DNA of 64,000 bases from Diphasiastrum complanatum. Its lineage: Eukaryota > Streptophyta > Lycopodiopsida > Lycopodiales > Lycopodiaceae. Below are positions 33,760 through 44,175 of this stretch, piece after piece. Numbering within the stretch: position 1 is the first letter of the stretch; the number at the start of each line of letters is the position of its first letter. A model generated the notes under the pieces. It had not been told where the DNA came from. It ran no database searches and saw only the letters and a list, made by a program, of their open reading frames with translations. A program made the translations under genes and the position numbers. The DNA is taken from assembly GCA_029204225.1 (NCBI GenBank), contig CM055095.1:35055078-35119077 (forward strand), given 5' to 3'.

Positions 33760-36700
33760 TTATTCCATGATCTTTAGTTCCACCAATAATCTCTTGATCC
33801 AAAGTACCTCCTTTGTAGTGGTTGTCAAAGCTTTGTACTCGGCCTCGGTTGAAGATAGAGATGTAGTTTCTTGCTTTTTTGAAAGCCATGAAACCACACC
33901 TTCTCCTATGAAAGTTGAATAGACACTTGTTGATTTCCTATCCCTCTTGTCCCCTGCAAAATCTGAATCACTAAATGCATGAAGGTTAATCACATCTCCT
34001 CTATATAGAATCCCAAAATCCAATGTACCCGAGATGTATCTTAGAATCCTCTTAGCCTTTTTCCAATGGATATTCAATGGCTTTTGCATGGATTGGCTCA
34101 ACCTATATATACTAAAGCTAAGATCTGGTCTAGTTATAGTGATCCACATTAAGGAACCTATAAGTTGCCTAAACAAAGTGATGTCCATGAAGGATCTTTC
34201 ATCATCTTCATTTGGCACTTTTACATCTTGCTCCATTGGTGTGTCAACACTTTTGCATACTTCCATCTTAAACTTCTTCAAAAGACTTTGAGCATAGTTT
34301 ACTTGACTTATAAAGATAAAATCAGACCCTCTAAGTACTTCTATGCCTAAGATGAAGTGAAGACACCCTAGATCTACCATCTTGAACTCTAAGGATAGAT
34401 CTATCTTGATTTTTTCAATACCATCAACACTATTTCCACTAATGATGATGTCATCTACATAAATGAGTAAAAGTACAATACCAACATCATCAAACTTAAT
34501 GTAAAGAGTGGGATCATATTCACTTTGAACAAAAGAAAGTGAAATAAGATAGCAATGTAGTCTTGAATTCCAAGATCTCGAGGCTTGCTTCAAGCCATAG
34601 ATGCTTCTTTGGAGATGGCATACTTTGTTCTCCATTCCATGCTTGATGAACCCTTGTGGCTGTTCCATATAGATATCTTCTTCCAAAAAACCATTCAAGA
34701 AAGCATTAGAGACATCCATTTGACATAGAATCCATCCAAAATGTGATGCAAGTGCAATGATTAGTCTTATTGTGACCATCTTGGCCACGGGTGCAAAAGT
34801 TTCCTCATAGTCTATCCCTCTCTCTTGAGCATAACCTTTTGCAACTAATCTTGCTTTATGTTTGTTAACACTCCCATTTGCATTCAACTTAAGCTTGAAG
34901 ACCCACTTGCATCCTATTACATTCCTTTGAGGTCTCTCAACAAGCAACCAAGTTTCATTCTCAATCAAGGCATCATACTCATCCAACATAGCTTTATACC
35001 ATCCTTTGGAGTTCAATGCATCTTCAACATTAGACGGTTCTTCAAAACTAGATAAAGCATAAGAAGTGGATGAGATACCCTCAACTTGCTGTCCTTTGCC
35101 TTGATATGTGAGCCTTGATGGCTCCACTTTTGCCCTTGAAGATCTCCTTGGTGTGATAGGTGGGTTTGGTGCTTGCTCCTCCATGAGCTCCTCCTCAAAA
35201 CCAAGATCTTGCTCCTCGGCCATCTTCTTCTTGATTGTTGGAGCACTTGAGCCTTCTTCAAGCATATGCATATGATGTTCATCAAAGATGACATCCCTTG
35301 AAACAACAAACTTGTTCAAGGATGGGAGATAGACTTTGTAGCCCTTGCTTGAGCTTGCATATCCAAGCATGATCCCTCTTGTGGAAGATGGATCCTCCTT
35401 GGTTCTTGTTTCCAATGGCACATGCACATAACATATACACCCAAAAACTTTCAAGTGATTAAGATTGGGTTTCTTTCCATACAACATCTCATAAGGAGTT
35501 TTGCCTTCAATTGCTTTGCAAGACACCCTATTCATCAAGTAGTTTGCACATACAAGAGACTCACCCCAAAAGGATTTGGGCAAACAAGCATCTAATCTTA
35601 AAGCCTTAGAACATTCACATAATGTTCTATTCCTTCTTTCAGCAACTCCATTTTGTTGAGGAGTGTAAGGACAAGAAGTCTCTTTCTTGATCCCTTCCTC
35701 CTCACAAAAGGCCTTGAACTCATTGGAGATGAATTCTCCACCATTGTCACTTCTAAGAATCTTGATGCTATGATTATGATGCTTTTTCACAAACAACTTG
35801 AACTTTACAAAAGTATCAAATACTTGAGACTTGAAGGAAAGTAAGAACACCCAACAATATCTTGAGTAGTCATCAATGAAGGTTAAAAACATGGATGAAC
35901 CTCCATTAGATTTGGTGCTAGCAATGTGCACATCCGAGTGTATGAGTTCAAGAGGATGAGATGACTTTGTGATGGAGTTAGGAAACACCTTCTTATGTGC
36001 CTTGGATAAGGCACAAGCTTCACAAACCTTGTCTTCCTTCCCAATAGACCTTGGTAGGCCTAAAACATACTCCTCCTTGATCATAGCCTCCATGGAACCC
36101 GAGTTGACATGTCCAAGTCTTTTGTGCCATAAAGTAAAGGTAGATATCTTGCTCTTCTCGGCCAACATGACAACATTAGTATCCACAAATGCATCCAGCT
36201 TATAAAGTTTGCCAAGTCTAGTGCCCTTAGCCACTATCTTACCCTTCTTCTTGATGAAACATTCATTTGAAGCAAAGTCAACATTGAAACCATTGTCTAC
36301 CATTTGGCCAACACTTAGTAGATTCTTTGTTATTGTAGGAATGTACAAAACACCTTCTATGTTGATCTTTTTGGAAGATCCTAAGCAAAGGGGAATGCTA
36401 CCAACTCCTTCAATCTTACAAGCTTCATCATTTGCTATATAGATAGACTTTATAGGTCCATCATAAGATAAGAGAGAAGAGAAAAACTCCCTTTTACTAG
36501 TCATGTGTGAACTAGCACCCGAGTCAATCCACCAAGGATCTTCTCCTTTGAAGCTTGTTGAAGAAAATATGGACATCATGAGAGAGTCCTCATGTGAACT
36601 CTCCTCCTCCTCCTCTTTGCTCATGTTGGCTTGGCTTTGATCTTGCTTCCTCTTGAAGCATTCCGAGGCATAATGCCCCATCTTGCTACAATAGTAGCAC

Positions 36701-37464
36701 TTCACCTTTGATTTGTCCTTCTTGACTTTGGTGGTTGATGGAGATGCCTTTGGGGGTCCTTCTTGATCCTCAAGCTTTGTAGACTTCTTGAATGTTGATC
36801 CTTTGCCTTTGGACTTGCCTTTGCCTTTGGTGAAGAGAGCTTGGTCATCTCCACCTTGGATGGAAAGCCTATCCATCCTCTCTTGCATTTGGCTCCTTCT
36901 TGATTCCTCGGCCATGAGTGTGCCTTGGAGTTCTTCAAGTATGGGTAGCTTACCCATAATTGCATATCCCTGAACCAAATTGTCAAATTCAAAGCTTAAT
37001 CCATTCAATATGAGTTGAACAAGCTCTTCATCCTTGATAGGGTCACCTATAAAGGCTAGCTCTTTGTTCAATTCCTTTACTCTTAGGACAAAAGTATGTG
37101 CACTCTCTCCTTTCTTTTGATAGCTTCTATAGATTTGATTCTTCAAAGCTAACATTCTAGTTTGGTTATTGGATTCATAGACCTTTTGCAAAGTCTTCCA
37201 AGCATCTTGAGCTGAAGTGCAATCTCCTACCTCTCTTAAGAGTTCATTTGCAACATTCATTTTTATGCAATGTAGTGCAACATTGCACCTCTTGATGTAT
37301 TTGGCTTTTTCTTGAGGATGAATAGGTTCACCCTCCTTACCATTTACAATTTCCATCAGATCTTGCATGATCATGATAGATTCCATTCTAACTTTCCATA
37401 TGGAATAGTTAGTTTTGTTGAGCCTTTCATTAGTATCCAAAAGATATGCATTTATAGATGCCAT
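33760..37464 (-). CDS. Ty1/Copia gag-pol polyprotein, 1234 aa, intact
   Basis: A single open frame starts MASINAYLLDTNERLNKTNY. Domains in order: gag of the UBN2 type (about 20-200, KVRMESIM to QGTLMAEESRR); CCHC zinc knuckle CYYCSKMGHYASEC (256-269); aspartic protease with DSG at 314-316 (WWIDSGASSHMTS); pre-integrase HKRLGH; integrase with the D, D-35-E residues D511 (HSDVH), D573 (RSDNGGEF) and E609 (NGVAERRN); reverse transcriptase with D917 (QMDVSNAFL) and YVDD at 1002-1005; RNase H (SDSDFAGD near 1165-1170, SSTEAEY near 1204). It ends 260 bp before the 3' LTR. Length and order match complete plant Copia polyproteins. The product would form virus-like particles, copy the RNA and integrate cDNA. 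All catalytic residues that can be checked by eye are present. Confidence 0.96.
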   Translation of the reverse strand: MASINAYLLDTNERLNKTNYSIWKVRMESIMIMQDLMEIVNGKEGEPIHPQEKAKYIKRCNVALHCIKMNVANELLREVGDCTSAQDAWKTLQKVYESNNQTRMLALKNQIYRSYQKKGESAHTFVLRVKELNKELAFIGDPIKDEELVQLILNGLSFEFDNLVQGYAIMGKLPILEELQGTLMAEESRRSQMQERMDRLSIQGGDDQALFTKGKGKSKGKGSTFKKSTKLEDQEGPPKASPSTTKVKKDKSKVKCYYCSKMGHYASECFKRKQDQSQANMSKEEEEESSHEDSLMMSIFSSTSFKGEDPWWIDSGASSHMTSKREFFSSLLSYDGPIKSIYIANDEACKIEGVGSIPLCLGSSKKINIEGVLYIPTITKNLLSVGQMVDNGFNVDFASNECFIKKKGKIVAKGTRLGKLYKLDAFVDTNVVMLAEKSKISTFTLWHKRLGHVNSGSMEAMIKEEYVLGLPRSIGKEDKVCEACALSKAHKKVFPNSITKSSHPLELIHSDVHIASTKSNGGSSMFLTFIDDYSRYCWVFLLSFKSQVFDTFVKFKLFVKKHHNHSIKILRSDNGGEFISNEFKAFCEEEGIKKETSCPYTPQQNGVAERRNRTLCECSKALRLDACLPKSFWGESLVCANYLMNRVSCKAIEGKTPYEMLYGKKPNLNHLKVFGCICYVHVPLETRTKEDPSSTRGIMLGYASSSKGYKVYLPSLNKFVVSRDVIFDEHHMHMLEEGSSAPTIKKKMAEEQDLGFEEELMEEQAPNPPITPRRSSRAKVEPSRLTYQGKGQQVEGISSTSYALSSFEEPSNVEDALNSKGWYKAMLDEYDALIENETWLLVERPQRNVIGCKWVFKLKLNANGSVNKHKARLVAKGYAQERGIDYEETFAPVAKMVTIRLIIALASHFGWILCQMDVSNAFLNGFLEEDIYMEQPQGFIKHGMENKVCHLQRSIYGLKQASRSWNSRLHCYLISLSFVQSEYDPTLYIKFDDVGIVLLLIYVDDIIISGNSVDGIEKIKIDLSLEFKMVDLGCLHFILGIEVLRGSDFIFISQVNYAQSLLKKFKMEVCKSVDTPMEQDVKVPNEDDERSFMDITLFRQLIGSLMWITITRPDLSFSIYRLSQSMQKPLNIHWKKAKRILRYISGTLDFGILYRGDVINLHAFSDSDFAGDKRDRKSTSVYSTFIGEGVVSWLSKKQETTSLSSTEAEYKALTTTTKEVLWIKRLLVELKIME

Positions 37465-38262
37465 CTAGTCTCCTAATCAAGGACTTGACACAAATGAAGG
37501 TTACTTCTATTGATTTGATTGAAGGTATACCTTATCCCACTTCTTAGGGACCTGAAAAGATCAGTAATAGACTTCCTATAAAGATCTAAGAATGATCTCT
37601 AACAAAATCAAATCATAGAATACTAGAAACAATGCACTTGCTTGATTGAAGTAGACAATACTAGTAGAATTGCCCCTCTTTCTATAAAGAACATTAAAGC
37701 TTCCAAATGATCTGATCAAGAGTGAATTTCAGCAACCTAATATACTTCCAAAATCACTTGTAAAAGATCTAAATGGAACTTAATGAGGATGCAACACAAT
37801 CTACTATCCAATCACAAGCAAAAAATGATCAAAATTGATGAAAAATTGATCTAATTTGGTGCATAAGTCAAGCAATGGTTGGACTGAACCTAAATCACTT
37901 TAGGAGGTGTCTACTACACCTTAGAACAGCCTTGAAGATTCCCCAAAACTCTGATCTTCCCTCTCCTTGAATGCTAGAAAGCCTCCTCTATGAAATCACC
38001 TCCAAAACTCGCTTAGAAATCAATGCTTGGAGCAAGCAAAACTTGCTATCTTGGTAATGTGAATTGAATTCAACTTTGCCTCTGGTTTTAGACACCTAAA
38101 CACCTGCAAATGAAGTCACACAACACCAATCTCCAATGTATTTGACTCACTTTGAGTTCTAGAATCAATACTAGATGCTAAGATCCAATCTACACAAGAT
38201 TTAGATCAAAAATTGTGATCAAATTGAATGAAAACCAAGGATTTAGCTCATTTCAACCTTTA
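37465..38262 (-). other. Copia element 5' untranslated leader
   Basis: About 800 bp between the primer-binding site and the polyprotein ATG. No coding region is expected. Confidence 0.7.
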
Positions 38263-38275
38263 GGCTCTGATACCA
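38263..38275 (-). promoter_or_regulatory. Copia element primer-binding site
   Basis: TGGTATCAGAGCC on the minus strand, immediately next to the 5' LTR. It fits initiator Met-tRNA. Confidence 0.93.
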
Positions 38276-38957
38276 TGTAAAAATTATAGCAAATAAGGAT
38301 CCTAAAACACTTGAAATGATGAGGGAAACAATAGCTTATGATTTCATAAGATTAGCACAAGTTGAACCATCAAAATCCATCAAAAATCTATGCTTGAACC
38401 TCACTAAATGGCCCAAATTCTTGAAGAAGGCTTCACACATGTGAAAGTACGGCCTCCCACAGTCTGAGTACTGTACACCAGACCTACATTCAATCCTATA
38501 ATCATTAGTAATCACAAGTACTCAAACAATTATGAACATAGAGAGCAATTGCACCATTATGAGAGAAAAAACATGAAATTGCTTGATTGATTTTGGTGAG
38601 ATATCATCACCTATATATACATGATCCATCACGGTTTTGGGCAGGTATGAGTAGCCCTAAACCTATCCCTAATGCTAATTTTGGTGGATCTTTCATCCCT
38701 ACCAAGTTAGGGTTGGAATCTTGGAGATCCCTCAACAATGCAAAAATTACCAAAAATAGCTCCTATTTTTTCTCCCTTGTATCTAAGCATAATTTGGACT
38801 CATTCCAAAGGTTCTAACACTTAGGTCTACTTGAGAACATCCTTATGAATGGAATCCTATGCTATTTGGCACGTGTGACAAGCCACATCATGACCATCTA
38901 ACTATTTACAAGTCATATGACCAAAACTAGTCAAGCTAGAATTGTGAATTTTTAACA
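38276..38957 (-). repeat. Copia element 5' LTR
   Basis: 682 bp, two substitutions relative to 32800-33481. Promoter elements should lie here; the minus-strand TATA-like run is near 38612-38620. Confidence 0.96.
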
Positions 38958-39207
38958 CTAAGGAGAAAACTGTGGGCTTAATTTCCAACAGAAGATCTTC
39001 TCTCTAATAATTCACCCGACAAAGATAGAACAAGAGTTTTGACTTTATCTCTTTGTTTGAGAGAGAAATTTTCATACCAATCTTTTGTGTATCTATTAAC
39101 ATCCTCACAATATTAATGAGATCTTCTTCTTGATCTATATAAACCACTTGATTTCCCACTTAAAGATGCCTTTCACTGGGATATGCATAGGTAGTAAATG
39201 TCAAGTG

Positions 39208-39441
39208 TGTTAGAAATCAATGATAAACTTCATTGTTATTGTTTACGATGTACTTTACTTTGATAGCTATAATTAGTTATAGGCTAGTCTATTAGTCAAC
39301 TCCTAGGTTTTTTTTTTCTTTCTCTCTCTCTCTCTCTCTCTCTCTACATTCAGTGTGGAATAGTGATGGTGTGTGTTCTTCTTCCTCCTCGTGGTGATTG
39401 CTTATGGTGAATGATTGATATTGCTTATATGATTATTGACA
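39208..39441 (+). repeat. 5' LTR of the small Copia fragment
   Basis: Defined by TG...CA ends and the adjoining primer-binding site. No second copy lies in the window. Confidence 0.65.
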
Positions 39442-39900
39442 TGGTATTAGAGCTCTTCTGATCATGAGTGTCTGACTACTAGGTTCGGCTTGTCATTGGC
39501 TACGTACTGAGGTGAGATAGTCCTTCATAGGAGGTGAAAGCAAGAGAACTTACAGTTGATGATAATAGTCTCTTTGAGCGAATTGCAGGCATTGAAGCAT
39601 GGTAGGAACTGCTTGAACACTCTTCAAAGAGTTTATTTAGAGAAAAATGAGGCCAATACAATGGGGAAACCATTAGCAACTGACTAGGATTAGTTTGGTG
39701 AACATTTGAGTATTTTGCAGCTTAAGATGTAGTGAGAGAGTGTGAGTATTAACAAACTCTACTTGCATTAGTTCCAGATCATTTTGAGTGCCATAAGCTA
39801 TAGTCAAGAGATGAGAGGCAGATCAACCTTAGAGAAACTCAAACTTGTAAAGAAAAACATAGTGTTTGTTTATTATTAAGAATGTGGTTTGGTACATAAT
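39208..39900 (+). mobile_element. Copia-type LTR, primer site and gag scrap
   Basis: TGTTAGAAATC...TTATTGACA (39208-39441, 234 bp) has TG...CA ends and is followed at once by TGGTATTAGAGC, a one-base variant of the Met-tRNA primer site. The LTR contains a short CT tract (39320-39346). The following 450 bp gives broken gag-like pieces (TLQRVYLEKNEANT near 39617). No 3' part follows. Confidence 0.65.
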
Positions 39901-40482
39901 TAAAGATCCCACTAAGTAAAAAAAAATTCAAATTAATTTATTTTTGCAGCCAACCCAGATAGCACGCTAGAATATATATAATAAAGCCACTTGCAAGTGC
40001 GATTAGGCCATATCTATTGTAAATCAATTACATGAAAGCACTAAAAGTTCTGATTTTAGTCAATCATGGTTCATATAGCCCATTTCTAGCCCAAAAACCC
40101 CAATTTTTGGCTAAAAATCACTATCTAAGTCCAATTGTGACTTTTCAATTGACATGCAATCTTTATAATCAATCATAATGACTGGAAAAAAGCAAGTACA
40201 ATTCTTAAAAACTTTCAACATCAGTAGCTTTAATGAATTTCAAGCAAAAACATTGAATACTAGTTGAAAAACCTCAAAAAACTATCAAAAGTCCATTGAT
40301 TTTCATCATTTTCTATGAAAAAAGTCCATAATCATGACCAATAGGCTGAAAGTACACCAAAATTAGAGACTCCACCTACTTGGAGGTCAATTCCACCACA
40401 TAGCAACAAAAAGCAATGAGGTCCACCAAAAAACTACAAAAAGCAAAAATCCCGACTCCACCTTCTGATTGATGTAATCCTT
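39901..40482. other. non-coding, probably internal leader of a minus-strand LTR element
   Basis: No coding region. It adjoins the primer-binding site at 40484-40495 and so probably is the leader of the element whose LTR is at 40497-40982. Confidence 0.4.
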
Positions 40483-40483
40483 A

Positions 40484-40982
40484 GCTCTGATACCACTATT
40501 ACGATCGCCAAGTAAAGATCTCCTTAGATCCTGTTGCATGCAACCAAAAGGACACCTTTGTAGCAAAACCACCCAACCAACAAGAAATGGCTAGTCAAAA
40601 CCCTAACCACTTCACCCCCAAGCCAAGGTGATTGAATGCAAGAGAGGAGGGAACCCTTGCTTTTGAAATCATAAAATACAATGAGGAGATGGGCGAGTTC
40701 CAATAGGTTATCTAATCTCCAAAAGCAAGAGAATAGTCTCTCTAGGATCCCTCCAATCCTATCAAAAGCATTTGACCTCCTATTCTTGCACAAAAGGTTG
40801 TCAATCACCGTGCAAAAGCTCCATAGGTCCAATTAGAGTACATGGGCCCTCATAAGATTATTAATTACATTACTGGCCAAGCCCAGAATGACATGGCGTA
40901 ACTAATAACCTTATACAATGGAGTACCGGCTATCCATGCCAGGAATTATTCCAAACCCCTCATACAGGACATGGACGTAACA
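40484..40982 (-). repeat. LTR with primer-binding site, probably Gypsy type
   Basis: On the minus strand TGTTACGTCCATG starts the LTR at 40982 and it ends ..GATCGTAATAG before TGGTATCAGAGC (40495-40484). The TGTTAC start and the TGGTATCAGAGCTA primer site resemble the chromodomain Gypsy element at 18339-24828, but the LTR sequence differs. No partner LTR is seen. Confidence 0.6.
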
Positions 40983-43105
40983 ATATTGATTACTATACTA
41001 CATAATTATGAGAGCAAGATTGAAGGAGATACCGAAAAAAAAGCCCGAGTTTGGTGTGAAAATCCTCTATTCTTAAGGAACCTTTGTTTTCAAAGACAAT
41101 ATTTTATTAAGGAGACTGTGGTATGAGATTCATACCCATTTCTATACTTTTTGGTTGAGTAAAATCACATATGTAATAATAAGTTACATGTTGAAAAGAT
41201 GTGAAGAAGCCAATACCTATGATAATTAAACATTGTATGAGCAGAAAATGATACAACATTGAGATAATAGGAGCACCTATGGACTGTTGGAATTCACAAA
41301 GAAACCTAACATAACCAATACATATTGTTAAAATAAACAGTGATTCTAGTTTATAAATATCATAGTTCTACCCATTGTTGTTAATACATGATTACACGGA
41401 TGATGTCAACACATAAGGAGGTATCGTTTAATGGGTAAGGGCACTACACTTAACGATTTATGGAAATCACTTATCAACACTTAAGGAATGCTACTCTCGA
41501 AGGACGTGACTTTAAAGCTAAGGACATGTCTCAAATTGCTAATTGAGAGCTATGTCAACTAGAGGTGCCTGCCAAAACATAGTGCTCATCAGAATTCATG
41601 GTGCCCATAAAGGCCAGTTTCAATACACAAAGTGTCTAGGTGGAGGGCTTGGGTTCTAAGGTGCTTCTAAATCCCGAGTGGTGTGCTCCAGGTAGATTTT
41701 GCAAGGGGGTCTCATCTCACATTAAGCCAGGTGGTGTCTTTCAACCACGCCAACTTTTAGCCCGCACCCTATCTTTCAAAGATTTGGGTTCCGTGGGTAT
41801 ATTCTGGGACAACTGATGAAATCCAAATGAGAAACAACATTGCCATTCCTAGAGGGAAATATCATTCCACAATCATAAAGCAATAAGTCAACAACACACA
41901 TGTCATGAGCACAACCGATATTTATTCATACAATTCAAAGTATTTATATTAATGAAAAAAAGAAAATCATGCCTTACATGTCTTCGAAAAGAGGGGTCGG
42001 GCCATCACCAAAGTAACCCCGAGTCATAGATCTAGTTTGTTTTCCTCTTGGTACGTGCCAAGACATGTTGTTGGATATACTAAAGCCAAAGGCCAATTAT
42101 CTCAATGCAAGGGGCCTTGAAAACTTCTAGAAAGCCCCCAATGATGCCATTTAAATCTTAGACCTCTCTTATTATGCTCATGTGAAGATCAAATTTTGTA
42201 TGAGTCTTATGATTATTGATGATGCCCATTCGGTAGGAGTCAATCTTCATAGACTGACTCCTACGAATGTGAGATTTTCGACATTGATATCCCATTCACT
42301 ACCAAATACCTTTGTCGATGCGCTCTTGAGACATTGAGCACTTCAATTCCTTGCCACAACACAATCCTCTATCAAGGGAGCCATACATACATCCATATTC
42401 ATTGTCTTATATTTTTTTGGTGTAAGAAGGGCAAGCATGAGATGTCCTTCTAGATACTTAGACAAGGTGGACTATGATAACTCACCAAAAACATTGGCTT
42501 TGTGGACCATGATGTAGACTGCATTCCATTTAGATTCATGCCATCCATCACCGACCCAAGATGTAAATGTCAAGGCTCATCTTAAACTAAGGTCAAGGCT
42601 GATCTATATGCTTCCATGCTAGACAATAGACAAGGATCCTCATAGTACACTCTATTGAATGACTGGTTGAGTGCCACATCATGAGCTATGTTATGGACTT
42701 GCACTTAAACAAACGTTGTATCCTTGTTATGATGGGAAAGTGTCTTATCGCCTTAGCAGGTATGGTGTCCCCTTGTAAGTCCTATATATAACAATGATCC
42801 CCACAACGTGAAAATGTGCTCACACCCTCAAACTCATTGGTCCTCCTTCAATCATAATTCCAAATTACGTCAATCAGATAATGAGATTGGATCTAGATTT
42901 TTCAAACAAAAATCTCATCTCAGATCAGATCAGATCTGTAGAATCTCTATTACTTGCAAATAATCAGATTTTTGATTTTTGGAAAATTAGATCTTGATCA
43001 AGCGATTGTCACTAAAATGAAGATTTTTTTTTTCAGAATCACTATTAAACTATAACAAAATAGTTTCAAAATTTAATAGAGACTAGATCTGGTAGATCAG
43101 AACCT
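40983..43105. other. intergenic, no gene recognised
   Basis: About 2.1 kb without a domain-bearing frame longer than 60 codons. The 41400-41830 part is less AT-rich than its flanks but gives no match to rRNA, tRNA or a protein family that I recognise. Confidence 0.45.
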
Positions 43106-43640
43106 AGAACTAGTATAGGCGAAGGTTTTCTGGTCGAGGGTTGACTCAACGAAGGTTCTTCATTGTTATTTTTGGTAAAAAAATCACTGATCTGGCTATT
43201 TTCAAACAAATCTGGTAAAATTAACCTTCGCCGACCTTATAGTGGATAAATCCGACATAGATAATTATGTGGTAAAATAAGCGAAGGTTCTTTCTAGCAA
43301 TAGGTTTTTGTAACTTGGCGAGGATAAAAATAAACTTTTTCAAGATCCTGATAGATATAATCTTCGTTGAACTCACAAATGATAACTTATTATATTTAGA
43401 ATTCTTAAAAAACTCGATGAAGGATCTGGCGAAGAATCAAGAGTAATATTGGTATTTTTGCAAAAAAAAGGCTTTTTTTGATAAAAACATGACAATATGA
43501 TAACTGACCTATGGAAAACCTTCACCCAACTCACTGATTATCAAAAATAGTAAGTGGGACTAATACCGACTCTGGCGAAGGTTTAGGCGAAGGTTCACAA
43601 CTCAGAGAATTGATATTTTTTGCAGAAAATGTGCTAACTA
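43106..43640. repeat. dispersed GCGAAGGTT words
   Basis: GCGAAGGTT or its near variants (CGAAGGTTCTT, AACCTTCGCC, GCGAAGGTTTAG) appear eight or more times on both strands at irregular spacing. No coding region. Confidence 0.5.
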
Positions 43641-43835
43641 GCGAAAAGAAAGAATCGAACACTTTTGGATGTAGCACGATCCATGATGTCCAATGCTCAA
43701 TCACCAAAATTTTTTTGGGTTGAAGCAATATCTACAGTCTGCTATCTGCAAAATTATTCCAGCACAAGGACAGTCGACTCTAAGACTCCGTTTGAAGCCT
43801 ATTATGGTTACAAACCAAGTCACGGATTGAAAAAA
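43641..43835 (+). mobile_element. Copia integrase fragment
   Basis: The + strand reads LLDVARSMMSNAQSPKFFW, EAISTVCYLQN, STRTVDSKTPFEAYYGYKPS, the end of a Ty1/Copia integrase core. It stops abruptly against a Gypsy fragment on the other strand. Confidence 0.8.
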
Positions 43836-44175
43836 TTCGAATTCTCCGAGTTGCGTTAACACAACACCAATGGCATACTTATTAGCATCCGTATGCACAT
43901 GGAACTCCTTATTATGATCAGACACGCGAAGAATTGGAGTGGTGACTAAAGCCTGTTTGAAGTCTTCGAAGACTTTAATTCATTCTTCTGTCCACCGTGA
44001 ATCAGTAACGATTTTGTATACTAACCGCACTTTATCACCGTAGTGTATTATAAAAATATGATAATAACCCGTGTGGCCCAGAAAGACATAAATTTCTCTT
44101 ATTGTACTTGGTAGAGACATTTCTAGAATCACTCTGATCTTTTCGGGATCAATGATATGGCCCAGTACCACACCA
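43836..44175 (-). mobile_element. Gypsy RT/RNase H fragment
   Basis: The minus strand reads LGHIIDPEKIRVILEM..PSTIREIYVFLGHTGYY, then after a frameshift DFKQALVTTPILRVSDHNKEFHVHTDANKYAIGVVLTQ. This is the connection between RT and RNase H of a Ty3/Gypsy pol. Both ends are cut. Confidence 0.82.

Larger units (their letters stand above)
32800..38957 (-). mobile_element. complete Ty1/Copia LTR retrotransposon
   Basis: The element is 6158 bp, with two 682-bp LTRs (TGTTAAAAATTC...TTTTTACA on the minus strand). The 5-bp target-site duplication CTAAG is at 32795-32799 and 38958-38962. A primer-binding site abuts the 5' LTR, a purine tract abuts the 3' LTR, and one uninterrupted gag-pol frame lies between. 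By eye the LTRs differ at only two of 682 positions (near 32959/38435 and 33406/38868). Structure and coding capacity are intact, so it is a recent insertion and may still be able to move. Nothing shows expression. Confidence 0.96.

Noticed and set aside
41400-41830. Possible rRNA or organellar insertion
   Set aside because: Less AT-rich than its flanks, but no conserved rRNA or organellar gene motif could be recognised.
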